In this document: piece after piece, positions 6,506-11,291 of the stretch
Numbering within the stretch: the first letter of the stretch is position 1
Layout of the letters: each line of letters starts with the position of its first letter
Source of the DNA: CAWFKW01 sp964568655
GTDB lineage: Bacteria; Bacteroidota; Ignavibacteria; Tepidaquicellales; OLB5
Direction of reading: 5' to 3'
NCBI GenBank assembly: GCA_964568655.1
Contig: CAZMRG010000104.1
Span: forward strand, 1 to 11,291
DNA length: 11,291 bases
Program-made: the position numbers and the translations under genes
Notes under the pieces: generated by a model
What the model saw: only the letters and a program-made list of their open reading frames with translations
Database searches by the model: none
Told to the model about the DNA's origin: nothing

Positions 6506-7426
6506 ATGAAAATTAAAAAATTCAAATGCATCAACTGCGGCGCGCCGAAAGTAAATCCGTACAAATCGCCGTACATAGTATGTGATTACTGCGGCTCGTT
6601 CACTGATATTGATTTCACTCTCGGCATGAACTACTGGAACCAGTCGCCTATTACAAACATTGGTTACGCGTTCAACAAAATGGAGTTTGCCCGCAAAATA
6701 CAGGCTGCCATGCAGCGCCAGGATGAAAAAGCTTACTGGCAGCTTCAGCATGATTACTGGGATTACTATTATAAAACTTACCCGCCGTATCTGCCGCCTT
6801 CGATAGATACTCCGGAAAAATATGCGATGTACTTAAAGGTATGCGCCGATTCATCTCTTAAATCTGCTACCAGCCAGGAAATCTCAAACAAGCAAATGGC
6901 GCTGAAGAATATCCAGAACTTTCTGACGTATCATAACGAAGGCGGCAAGACCATTGTGGATTCAAAAATTTTCTTCCAGATGGCGGATATTTTTATTTCA
7001 TTTACAAAAGAATCATTTGCAAATTTCTACAACGACCCCAATTTCTCAATTATGGAAGAGCTTCTTCCGTCCGGGGTTCATCTCAAAATGAAGCTCTCGC
7101 AGTTTGTGCAGGTATGGCTTCCGTATCTTACCGAAGATGACCAGGTAAAATTCCTGAAAATGGCGGGATTCACAAGCGAGTATGTCGAAATAGAACAGCC
7201 TCCGGGCCATGCCGGCAATTGCGAACATTGCAAAGCTGAATTATACATTCCGGAAGGTTCATACCGGGTATTTTGCGAGAGCTGCCGCAAATCAACCAAG
7301 GTTCAATCGCAGTTCAAGTGCTCATCATGCGGCGCGGAAGTTGAGGTGCCTGATAATCCCGCAAAACCGATTGAGTGTCCTTATTGCGGGGTCGAGAACC
7401 GGCTGATAAAAGCAATGTTCGGATAG
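6506..7426 (+). CDS. triple zinc-ribbon protein of unknown function
   Basis: From the ATG at 6506 the product has 306 residues (317 if started at 6473). I prefer 6506 because the upstream 11 codons are encoded by a GC palindrome and the sequence MKIKKFKCINCGAP looks like a natural zinc-ribbon start. In this numbering the cysteine pairs are C8/C11 with C26/C29 (CINCG...CDYCG), C239/C242 with C257/C260 (CEHCK...CESCR), and C272/C275 with C291/C294 (CSSCG...CPYCG), giving three four-Cys zinc sites. The ~200-residue middle is rich in aromatic residues (WQLQHDYWDYYYKTYPPYLPP), appears helical, and I do not recognise it. There is no signal peptide or membrane segment. Zinc ribbons at both ends with a helical middle suggest a protein- or nucleic-acid-binding adaptor (inference). 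It is isolated by repeats on both sides. Confidence 0.8.
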   Translation: MKIKKFKCINCGAPKVNPYKSPYIVCDYCGSFTDIDFTLGMNYWNQSPITNIGYAFNKMEFARKIQAAMQRQDEKAYWQLQHDYWDYYYKTYPPYLPPSIDTPEKYAMYLKVCADSSLKSATSQEISNKQMALKNIQNFLTYHNEGGKTIVDSKIFFQMADIFISFTKESFANFYNDPNFSIMEELLPSGVHLKMKLSQFVQVWLPYLTEDDQVKFLKMAGFTSEYVEIEQPPGHAGNCEHCKAELYIPEGSYRVFCESCRKSTKVQSQFKCSSCGAEVEVPDNPAKPIECPYCGVENRLIKAMFG

Positions 7427-7443
7427 GTTGATTTGAGAATTGA

Positions 7444-7473
7444 CCTGCCTGCCGAAGTCTAGGCGCAGGCAGG
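7444..7473. repeat. CCTGCCTGC / GCAGGCAGG hairpin after the zinc-ribbon gene
   Basis: The perfect 9-bp arms 7444-7452 and 7465-7473 have a 12-base loop and are followed by GATTTTC. They begin 18 bases after the stop at 7426. This may act as a weak terminator. The CCTGCCT/AGGCAGG arms recur as the inner stem of the 101-bp elements near 10.3-10.7 kb. Confidence 0.65.
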
Positions 7474-7510
7474 GATTTTCGATTTGAGATTTAAAAACGA
7501 GTTATAGGTT

Positions 7511-7630
7511 TCAAGTTACAAGTTAGCAAGTTACAAGTTAGCAAGTTGCAGGTTAGCAAGTTGCAGGTTAGCAAGTTGCAGGTTAGCAAGTTGCAGGTTA
7601 GTAAGTTGCAGGTTAGTAAGTTGCAGGTTA
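7511..7630. repeat. tandem array, 8 x 15 bp (GCAAGTTGCAGGTTA)
   Basis: Eight contiguous 15-bp units run from 7511 to 7630. The first two carry ACAAGTTA in place of GCAGGTTA, the next four are identical, and the last two have GT for GC at the second position. Because the unit is a multiple of three, it stays open as a pentapeptide repeat on both strands (QVSKL on plus, LLTCN on minus). No start signal or natural protein context supports translation. Confidence 0.9.
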
Positions 7631-7638
7631 AAAATCTA

Positions 7639-7821
7639 TCAGACTGCAGTCGGCGTGAAAGCGGAATCCGGTTTTTGGTCAATAATAAAATCCCCATTCG
7701 GAAGAATATCGAAAAAGGTAGGTTCTCTTAGATTATTTACAACCGTTTGAAATGAGTATTGCTGTGAATAAACGCCTGTAGATATGATCAGGAATATGAA
7801 AATTGTAAGAAGTTTTTTCAT
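7639..7821 (-). pseudogene. 5' remnant of a secreted protein, probably a sorbosone-dehydrogenase-like beta-propeller
   Basis: The minus strand begins with a textbook signal peptide (MKKLLTIFIFLIISTGVYS, cut before QQ), followed by YSFQTVVNNLREPTFFDILPNGDFIIDQK. The pattern of a VV-x-NL-x-EPT strand followed by LPNGDFII looks like the first blade of PQQ-type glucose/sorbosone dehydrogenase or related propeller proteins. That assignment rests on a short stretch. After about residue 49 the coding sequence enters a repeat (7661-7676, GCGGAATCCGGTTTTT), yields PDSAFTPTAV and stops. The 15-bp tandem array begins eight bases further on. Full-length relatives would be several hundred residues, so this is a truncated, presumably dead gene. 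A start region with ATATA just upstream remains. It could instead be a tiny secreted peptide, but I think that less likely. Confidence 0.6.
7661..7676. repeat. REP-like edge at the breakpoint of the broken secreted gene
   Basis: GCGGAATCCGGTTTTT resembles the CGGGAATCCTGGTTTT edge of the copies at 1594, 6026 and 10031, with small differences. It coincides with the point where protein-like sequence ends on the minus strand. Confidence 0.5.
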
Positions 7822-8178
7822 TATATAATAAGCTCGTTAGGTTTGGGTGCAACTTATCATCATTTGTTGCCAATTTCAATAGTTGCAAAATATTGTGTAG
7901 TAATTGATTATTACTACTCATTTTGGAATTTGTTTCCCGAACGAGCCGCTTTGTAGGTCAAAGGCATGCCTTTGACTAATCTTCTACTCGCCTCTCCGCT
8001 ATCTGCGTATTCTATAATCGCCACTACAGATTATATTCTCAACTCTCTTTGTGTTTTTCTTCTCTGTGCTCTGGGGTTGTTTTTGTAAAGATGTTACTAT
8101 ATTGGCAAGAAGTTAGAATGTTCTGTTAATTGTTTGATACTATTTGTTTATTGCTCATTGCTCATTATTCATTATAAC
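7822..8178. other. gene-free spacer between the broken gene and the gdhA terminator
   Basis: No convincing gene is present. On the minus strand the 35 codons upstream of 7821 in another frame read MSSNNQLLHNILQLL..., but that frame overlaps the clear signal peptide and looks fortuitous. The spacer holds a perfect 20-bp palindrome (7957-7976) and the TGCTCATTATTCATT word at 8159-8173 shared with 2971-2985. Confidence 0.5.
7957..7976. repeat. perfect 20-bp palindrome
   Basis: GTCAAAGGCA (7957-7966) is followed directly by its exact reverse complement TGCCTTTGAC (7967-7976), with no spacer. It lies in a spacer without genes. It could be a dispersed palindromic repeat or a protein-binding site, and the sequence alone does not decide. 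Confidence 0.7.
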
Positions 8179-8208
8179 AAAAAGGCGCAGCCCTTTCGGA
8201 CCGCGCCT
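8179..8208 (-). terminator. intrinsic terminator of gdhA
   Basis: Read on the minus strand, AGGCGC (8208-8203) pairs with GCGCCT (8188-8183). Extra inner pairs close a GAAAG-type loop, and the stem is followed directly by TTTTT. It begins 30 bases after the gdhA stop codon. Stem strength and the U-tract make this the clearest terminator in the window. Confidence 0.85.
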
Positions 8209-8237
8209 CTCGTGATAATTCAAACCAAACTAATGAA

Positions 8238-9596
8238 TTATACTATGCCATATGCTATCATTGCATTAGCCACCTTAACAAAACCTGCTATATTCGCTCC
8301 CATCAAATAATCGCCTTTGTGTCCGTACATTTCGGCTGCGTCAAGTGAAGATTTGTGAATGCTCTTCATAATTCCGAGCAGTCTTTGGTCAACTTCTTCT
8401 CTTGTCCACAATAACCTCAAGCTGTTCTGGCTCATCTCAAGTCCTGAAACTGCAACGCCGCCTGCATTAGCAGCCTTTGCCGGTCCGTATAAGAATCCGT
8501 TATCCTGGTATGTCTTTATTGCTTCTAAATTCGAAGGCATGTTAGCTCCTTCTGATACGCAGTAGCATCCGGCTTTAACCAGGGCTGCTGCGAGCTTGCC
8601 ATCTATCTCGTTCTGTGTGGCGCACGGTAACGCTATATCAACCTTAACATTCTCGTCTCTTACTACTTCCCATACGCTCTTGCCTTCATAGAACTTCACT
8701 TTATACTTGTCGGCATATTCTTTTATTCTTCCGCGCCTGTTGTTCTTTAAGTCCATTAAGAAATCCCATTTCTCGCCTTTGATACCTGCATCGTCAATAA
8801 TGGTGCCATTAGAATCTGATACGCTGATAGCTATACCGCCAAGATGATTTACTTTTTCAATCGCATACTGTGCAACGTTGCCTGATCCTGATACAATTAC
8901 TCTTTTTCCTTTGAAATCTTTTTTCTGAGTGCTAAGCATTTCGGCTGCGAAATAAACAGCGCCGTAACCTGTAGCTTCGGGTCTTATTAAGCTTCCGCCG
9001 AATTCCATAGCTTTGCCTGTTAATACGCCTGTATGCTCGTTGCGGATCTTTTTGTAATATCCGAACATGTAACCGATTTCTCTTCCGCCTACGCCGATAT
9101 CGCCTGCCGGTACGTCTCTGTCCGGTCCGATATGCCTGAACAATTCGCGCATGAATGCCTGGCAGAATCTCATTACTTCTTCATCCGATTTTCCTTTAGG
9201 ATCGAAATCAGAACCGCCTTTTCCGCCGCCCATTGGCAACGTTGTGAGCGAATTTTTAAATATCTGCTCGAAGCCGAGGAATTTTAATATTCCAAGATTT
9301 ACTGAAGGATGGAACCTTAGTCCGCCTTTATACGGTCCGATAGCGTTGTTGAATTCTACTCTGAAGCCGCGGTTAACCTGGACTTCGCCTTTATCATCTA
9401 CCCATGGAACGCGGAACATAATCGTTCTGTCAGGAACAACAATTCTCTCATAGATTTTCGCTTTTACGTATTCGGGGTGTTTTTTTACTGTCGGCTCTAA
9501 TGTATTAAGCACTTCTTCTACCGCTTGATGAAATTCCGGCTGTCCCGAATCTTTCTCTTTGACCTTTGCAATTACTTCTTGTATTACGGATGACAT
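8238..9596 (-). CDS. gdhA: glutamate dehydrogenase, hexameric NADP-type
   Basis: The 452-residue enzyme interconverts 2-oxoglutarate plus ammonium and L-glutamate in the cytoplasm, linking carbon and nitrogen metabolism. Its length fits the ~450-residue bacterial hexameric class. Motifs include PYKGGLRFHP (88-97), LPMGGGKGGSDFDPKGKS (120-137) with catalytic K126, PAGDIGVGGREIGYM (163-177) with catalytic D166, the Rossmann stretch GSGNVAQ (236-242), SDSNGTI (260-266), ALPCATQNEI (322-331), and ANAGGVAVSGLEMSQN (376-391). NADPH preference is inferred from similarity to the E. coli-type enzyme. The start at 9596 is supported by AAGGAG (9610-9605) eight bases upstream. It is monocistronic, with its own terminator at 8179-8208. 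No frameshift or missing key residue is seen. Several palindromes upstream (9795-9834, 9908-9921, 9960-9976) could be regulatory. Confidence 0.97.
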   Translation of the reverse strand: MSSVIQEVIAKVKEKDSGQPEFHQAVEEVLNTLEPTVKKHPEYVKAKIYERIVVPDRTIMFRVPWVDDKGEVQVNRGFRVEFNNAIGPYKGGLRFHPSVNLGILKFLGFEQIFKNSLTTLPMGGGKGGSDFDPKGKSDEEVMRFCQAFMRELFRHIGPDRDVPAGDIGVGGREIGYMFGYYKKIRNEHTGVLTGKAMEFGGSLIRPEATGYGAVYFAAEMLSTQKKDFKGKRVIVSGSGNVAQYAIEKVNHLGGIAISVSDSNGTIIDDAGIKGEKWDFLMDLKNNRRGRIKEYADKYKVKFYEGKSVWEVVRDENVKVDIALPCATQNEIDGKLAAALVKAGCYCVSEGANMPSNLEAIKTYQDNGFLYGPAKAANAGGVAVSGLEMSQNSLRLLWTREEVDQRLLGIMKSIHKSSLDAAEMYGHKGDYLMGANIAGFVKVANAMIAYGIV

Positions 9597-9604
9597 TTGT
9601 ACTG

Positions 9605-9610
9605 CTCCTT
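9605..9610 (-). promoter_or_regulatory. ribosome binding site of gdhA
   Basis: AAGGAG on the minus strand, eight bases before the ATG at 9596. It fixes the start codon and is notable because the other long genes here lack a clear SD. Confidence 0.8.
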
Positions 9611-9794
9611 ACTTTCTAATTAATAAATTTGTTTGGTTGATATTGTTTGGTTTGTTATAGTTTCTGTTGTGCGGATTAACGCGAAGGCGAATGACTGGCA
9701 AAGGGTAATAAATTACGGGAAAAACCATATCACGACTTTCTATATCAATCAGCATCGGAAATTTTCTGTGTGAAATCTGCATTTTTTCTCTGGC

Positions 9795-9834
9795 GCCCAA
9801 AACCTAAGGATTATCCTGCTCTTCGGGTCTGGGC
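9795..9834 (-). promoter_or_regulatory. hairpin in the gdhA upstream region
   Basis: On the minus strand GCCCA (9834-9830) pairs with TGGGC (9799-9795), ACC with GGT inside it, and a small GGAT/ATCC stem sits within. It is about 200 bases upstream of gdhA. If the transcript starts further upstream this would be a leader structure, but no promoter is identified, and it matches no riboswitch I recognise. Confidence 0.3.
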
Positions 9835-9907
9835 AAATAGGGGGTTATTTTTCGATTTTTCCCCTTTTTACATAATACAAAATTACCTGTTTAATTTTGC
9901 CTAAACA

Positions 9908-9921
9908 ATGACTTTTGTCAT
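9908..9921. promoter_or_regulatory. ATGAC-N4-GTCAT palindrome, possible operator
   Basis: The half-sites ATGAC (9908-9912) and GTCAT (9917-9921) are separated by TTTT. The spacing of TGAC-N4-GTCA resembles sites of FNR/CRP-superfamily regulators. This is weak, because a 5-bp palindrome in AT-rich DNA can arise by chance. It lies about 310 bases upstream of gdhA. Confidence 0.25.
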
Positions 9922-9959
9922 GTTTTTCGGGATTTTTGTAACAATTTTTGAAATTTTAG

Positions 9960-9976
9960 CTTTAAACTGTTTAAAG
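9960..9976. promoter_or_regulatory. perfect 17-bp palindrome upstream of gdhA
   Basis: CTTTAAAC-T-GTTTAAAG is fully symmetric around one base. It has operator-like size and shape. No regulator is named, and it may equally be a short repeat. It is ~365 bases from the gdhA start, in an AT-rich stretch. Confidence 0.3.
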
Positions 9977-10016
9977 TTAGTTTTTATTTCTGAAAGATCT
10001 TAATTTTTTTTATATC

Positions 10017-10047
10017 ATTCCCGATTTAAACGGGAATCTAGGTTTTT
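10017..10047. repeat. REP-like palindrome
   Basis: ATTCCCG (10017-10023), loop ATTTAAA, and CGGGAAT (10031-10037) form a perfect 7-bp stem, followed by the family edge CTAGGTTTTT. It is the cleanest copy of the family also seen at 1559-1608 and 6016-6041. Confidence 0.75.
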
Positions 10048-10061
10048 CTGTGCATGTTTTG

Positions 10062-10233
10062 AGTTGCAGGTTACAAGTTGCAGGTTACAAGTTGCAGNNN
10101 NNNNNNNNNNNNNNNNNNNNNNNNNNNNNNNNNNNNNNNNNNNNNNNNNNNNNNNNNNNNNNNNNNNNNNNNNNNNNNNNNNNNNNNNNNNNNNNNNAGT
10201 TGCAGGTTACAAGTTGCAGGTTACAAGTTGCAG
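10062..10233. repeat. 14-bp tandem array interrupted by an assembly gap
   Basis: AGTTGCAGGTTACA is repeated in tandem on the left (10062-10097, 2.6 copies) and on the right (10198-10233, 2.6 copies) in the same phase and sequence. Between them are 100 Ns. The true copy number is unknown. The core is the same as in the 15-bp array at 7511-7630. Confidence 0.9.
10098..10197. other. assembly gap (100 N)
   Basis: Exactly 100 undetermined bases, the conventional placeholder length for a gap of unknown size. Identical repeat sequence on both sides indicates that the assembler could not resolve the tandem array. Confidence 0.95.
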
Positions 10234-10325
10234 ATTCAGCATTTTTGATTTACTACTTTATTTACGGCTGATACGCAGAGTTTTTGATTAGTCTGATAAT
10301 ATTATGGATCTGATAATCGGCGGGT

Positions 10326-10426
10326 TTTCGTGCTGCCTGCCTACCCATTTTTGGTTTGAAGAACTGCTCCGCTGGCGCGAAGTATTGGATAGGCAGGTTT
10401 GACTATTAAACCAGTCGGACACGAAT
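10326..10426. repeat. 101-bp structured repeat, copy A
   Basis: The terminal inverted repeat is TTTCGTG (10326-10332) with CACGAAT (10420-10426). The nested stem is CCTGCCTACCCA (10336-10347) with TGGATAGGCAGG (10386-10397). The apical hairpin GCTCCGC-TGGC-GCGAAGT (10366-10383) has one C-A mismatch and one G-T pair. A small GGTTT/AAACC hairpin lies near the right end. It aligns without gaps to copy B with about 18 differences, and weaker similarity continues for some 70 bases to the right. Confidence 0.8.
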
Positions 10427-10566
10427 TGTATCCCCTTCTGTCTTCCGGGCGGAAATTTCTTTTCTAAAATAAATACATCTTCTCTCATTTGTTTATTTTT
10501 TCTCTGTTCATATTCAATCTGTTAATCTTATTTCCTTTTAAATCCTAAATCTTCAATCTCAAATCG

Positions 10567-10667
10567 TTTCGTGCTCCCTGCCTACCCATTTTTGGTTGGT
10601 GTAACTGTTCCGCGCGAGCGGAACCGTGGATAGGCAGGTTTGACCATGTAACCAGTCGGACACGAAA
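10567..10667. repeat. 101-bp structured repeat, copy B
   Basis: It has the same layout as copy A, 241 bases downstream: TTTCGTG (10567-10573) with CACGAAA (10661-10667), nested CCTGCCTACCCA (10577-10588) with TGGATAGGCAGG (10627-10638), and a perfect 7-bp apical hairpin GTTCCGC-GCGA-GCGGAAC (10607-10624) with a GNRA-type loop. Changes relative to copy A in the apical stem keep or improve pairing. Confidence 0.8.
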
Positions 10668-10780
10668 TATATATCCCCCTTGGTGTGCGGGCGTAGAAAA
10701 ATTTTTATATTAAAATAGATGCATTTTTTTATTTGTTGTTGTTTTTCTAAGTGATCTTTAATCTTTTATTCTGTAATCTG

Positions 10781-10810
10781 ATAATCTTTAATCTGGTAAT
10801 CTTTAATCAG
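10781..10810. repeat. AATCTTTAATC tandem repeat
   Basis: Two adjacent 15-bp units, ATAATCTTTAATCTG (10781-10795) and GTAATCTTTAATCAG (10796-10810), differ at two positions. Degenerate TAATCT words extend this on both sides. It is low-complexity spacer between copy B and the inverted repeat at 10825. Confidence 0.6.
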
Positions 10811-10824
10811 TTGATCTGCTGAAG

Positions 10825-10937
10825 CGTGTTATACCCGTACCACGAATGTATCTCCCATTAGCGCAGTTTCCCTAAAACACATTCATCCAAGCGACAAATT
10901 CGTTTAAAGCGTTACTTCGCAGTGCGGGTATCCCACG
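10825..10937. repeat. 113-bp inverted-repeat element, possible diverged relative of copies A/B
   Basis: CGTGTTATACCCG (10825-10837) and CGGGTATCCCACG (10925-10937) are complementary at 11 of 13 positions. Inside, CACGAATGTATCTCCC (10841-10856) resembles the CACGAATTGTATCCCC that follows the right end of copy A (10420-10435). ACGAATGT (10842-10849) can pair with ACATTCAT further on (10878-10885). Confidence 0.5.
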
Positions 10938-11291
10938 TTTTGTCTTCTGCAGGTATTTAGTCTATCCTAATCAATTCATTTCATCCGGAAAAGTTGCAAA
11001 CCTTGAGTTTCAGGTTGTCCCGAAGGGACGCCTGCAGCGAAAGTTGCAGGTTACAGGTTACCGGTTTATCTGTTTATTCGATCAATTTGATGAATTTGTA
11101 TTTCGTGCTTTATCCGTGCTGTGATTTTCATCTGGCGTTCTATGCTATTCCCCGGATGGGTTGGCTGAATACCCTGTTCAAATCTCGTGTTACGAATTCT
11201 GCTTTTATGCTGTTTCTCTCATAAAACAACTTTTCCTAACCTCACTTCATAAAAAGAAGGAAGGAACGCGAGTTTCACCGAGTATCCCGGC

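Larger units (their letters stand above)
10234..11291. other. 1.06-kb gene-free region rich in repeats
   Basis: I find no supported gene. Reading frames such as 10288-10488 (minus) and 10994-11224 (plus) run through repeat elements and lack RBS or family features. The region holds the two 101-bp elements, a related inverted repeat, AATC-rich tandem repeats, a GTCCC-GAA-GGGAC hairpin (11028-11040), and an isolated AGTTGCAGGTTACAGGTTA near 11042. The last ~150 bases show nothing I can identify. Confidence 0.6.

Noticed and set aside
7511..7630. CRISPR array
   Set aside because: The 15-bp units are directly contiguous with no unique spacers, and no cas genes are nearby.
7733..7921. 62-residue minus-strand frame MSSNNQLLHNILQLL...
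   Set aside because: It overlaps the clear signal-peptide start at 7821 in a different frame. Its codons across that overlap are a shadow, and no RBS was seen.
9609..9800. 63-residue minus-strand frame just upstream of gdhA
   Set aside because: There is no SD, no recognisable family and no hydrophobic or structural pattern, and it lies in the probable regulatory region of gdhA.
9795..9834. Known riboswitch upstream of gdhA
   Set aside because: The hairpin does not match glutamine, glycine or other riboswitch consensus patterns I know, and no expression platform is visible near the start codon.
10288..10488. 66-residue minus-strand reading frame starting MREDVFILEKKFPP
   Set aside because: It runs through structured copy A and its right flank. 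The equivalent region of copy B is interrupted by a stop in the same frame, so protein coding is not conserved between the two copies.
10326..10937. Integron cassette array with attC sites
   Set aside because: The elements have paired inverted arms, but the ends are CGTG/CACG and not the GTTRRRY/RYYYAAC core. There are no cassette ORFs between them and no integrase in view.
11101..11197. Fourth copy of the 101-bp element (TTTCGTG ... TACGAAT, with ATCCG/CGGAT inside)
   Set aside because: Only the ends and two very short stems match. Similarity is too weak to separate from chance by eye.
10994..11224. 76-residue plus-strand frame near the right edge
   Set aside because: It begins in repeat sequence (the GTTGCAGGTTA core and a GTCCC hairpin), has no RBS, and has no recognisable protein features.

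Overview
The window looks like a chromosomal contig from a member of the Bacteroidota/Ignavibacteria/Chlorobi side of the tree. This is inferred from protein style, not proven. The evidence is a PEP/pyruvate-binding protein with a tandem receiver-like front end of a type common in that group, a Bacteroidota-like signal peptide on a gene fragment, mostly SD-poor starts, and intergenic regions full of short palindromic repeats and 14-15 bp tandem repeats. Base composition is moderately AT-rich by eye. A run of exactly 100 Ns (10098-10197) marks a scaffold gap, so this is probably a draft or metagenome assembly.

Layout. At the left edge (11-178) is a 55-residue single-helix membrane ORF, or the 3' end of a longer gene. 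Two genes sit head to tail from 415 to 2869, one base apart: a Gfo/Idh/MocA oxidoreductase and a NamZ/DUF1343 (GH171-like) exported exo-beta-N-acetylmuramidase. They are probably cotranscribed and point to cell-wall sugar metabolism. From 3037 to 6009 is a 990-residue protein with two receiver-like domains and a PPDK/PEP-synthase type ATP-binding core, without a visible phosphohistidine domain. From 6506 (or 6473) to 7426 is a protein with three zinc ribbons of unknown function. On the minus strand, 7639-7821 is the 5' end of a secreted protein, probably a beta-propeller, broken inside a repeat. Also on the minus strand, 8238-9596 is an NADP-type glutamate dehydrogenase (gdhA) with a clear terminator. 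From 9597 to the end (1.7 kb) I find no convincing gene, only repeats and palindromes.

The most distinctive content is non-coding. (i) A REP-like palindrome family, with the shared edge CGGGAATCC(T/A)GGTTTT or the stem CCCGCA/TGCGGG, recurs along the window. One copy supplies the C-terminal codons of the oxidoreductase, one palindrome creates a spurious upstream start for the zinc-ribbon gene, and one lies at the breakpoint of the broken secreted gene. (ii) Two copies of a gapless 101-bp element at 10326-10426 and 10567-10667 have terminal inverted repeats, a nested stem, and an apical hairpin with a compensatory base-pair change. They are a candidate structured mobile element or RNA, with a diverged relative at 10825-10937. 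(iii) Tandem arrays built on a GTTGCAGGTTA core occur at 7511-7630 and on both sides of the assembly gap.

Apart from the 415-2869 pair, the genes look like independent housekeeping or accessory functions and not one pathway. I see no CRISPR array, transposase, tRNA, rRNA or prophage gene.
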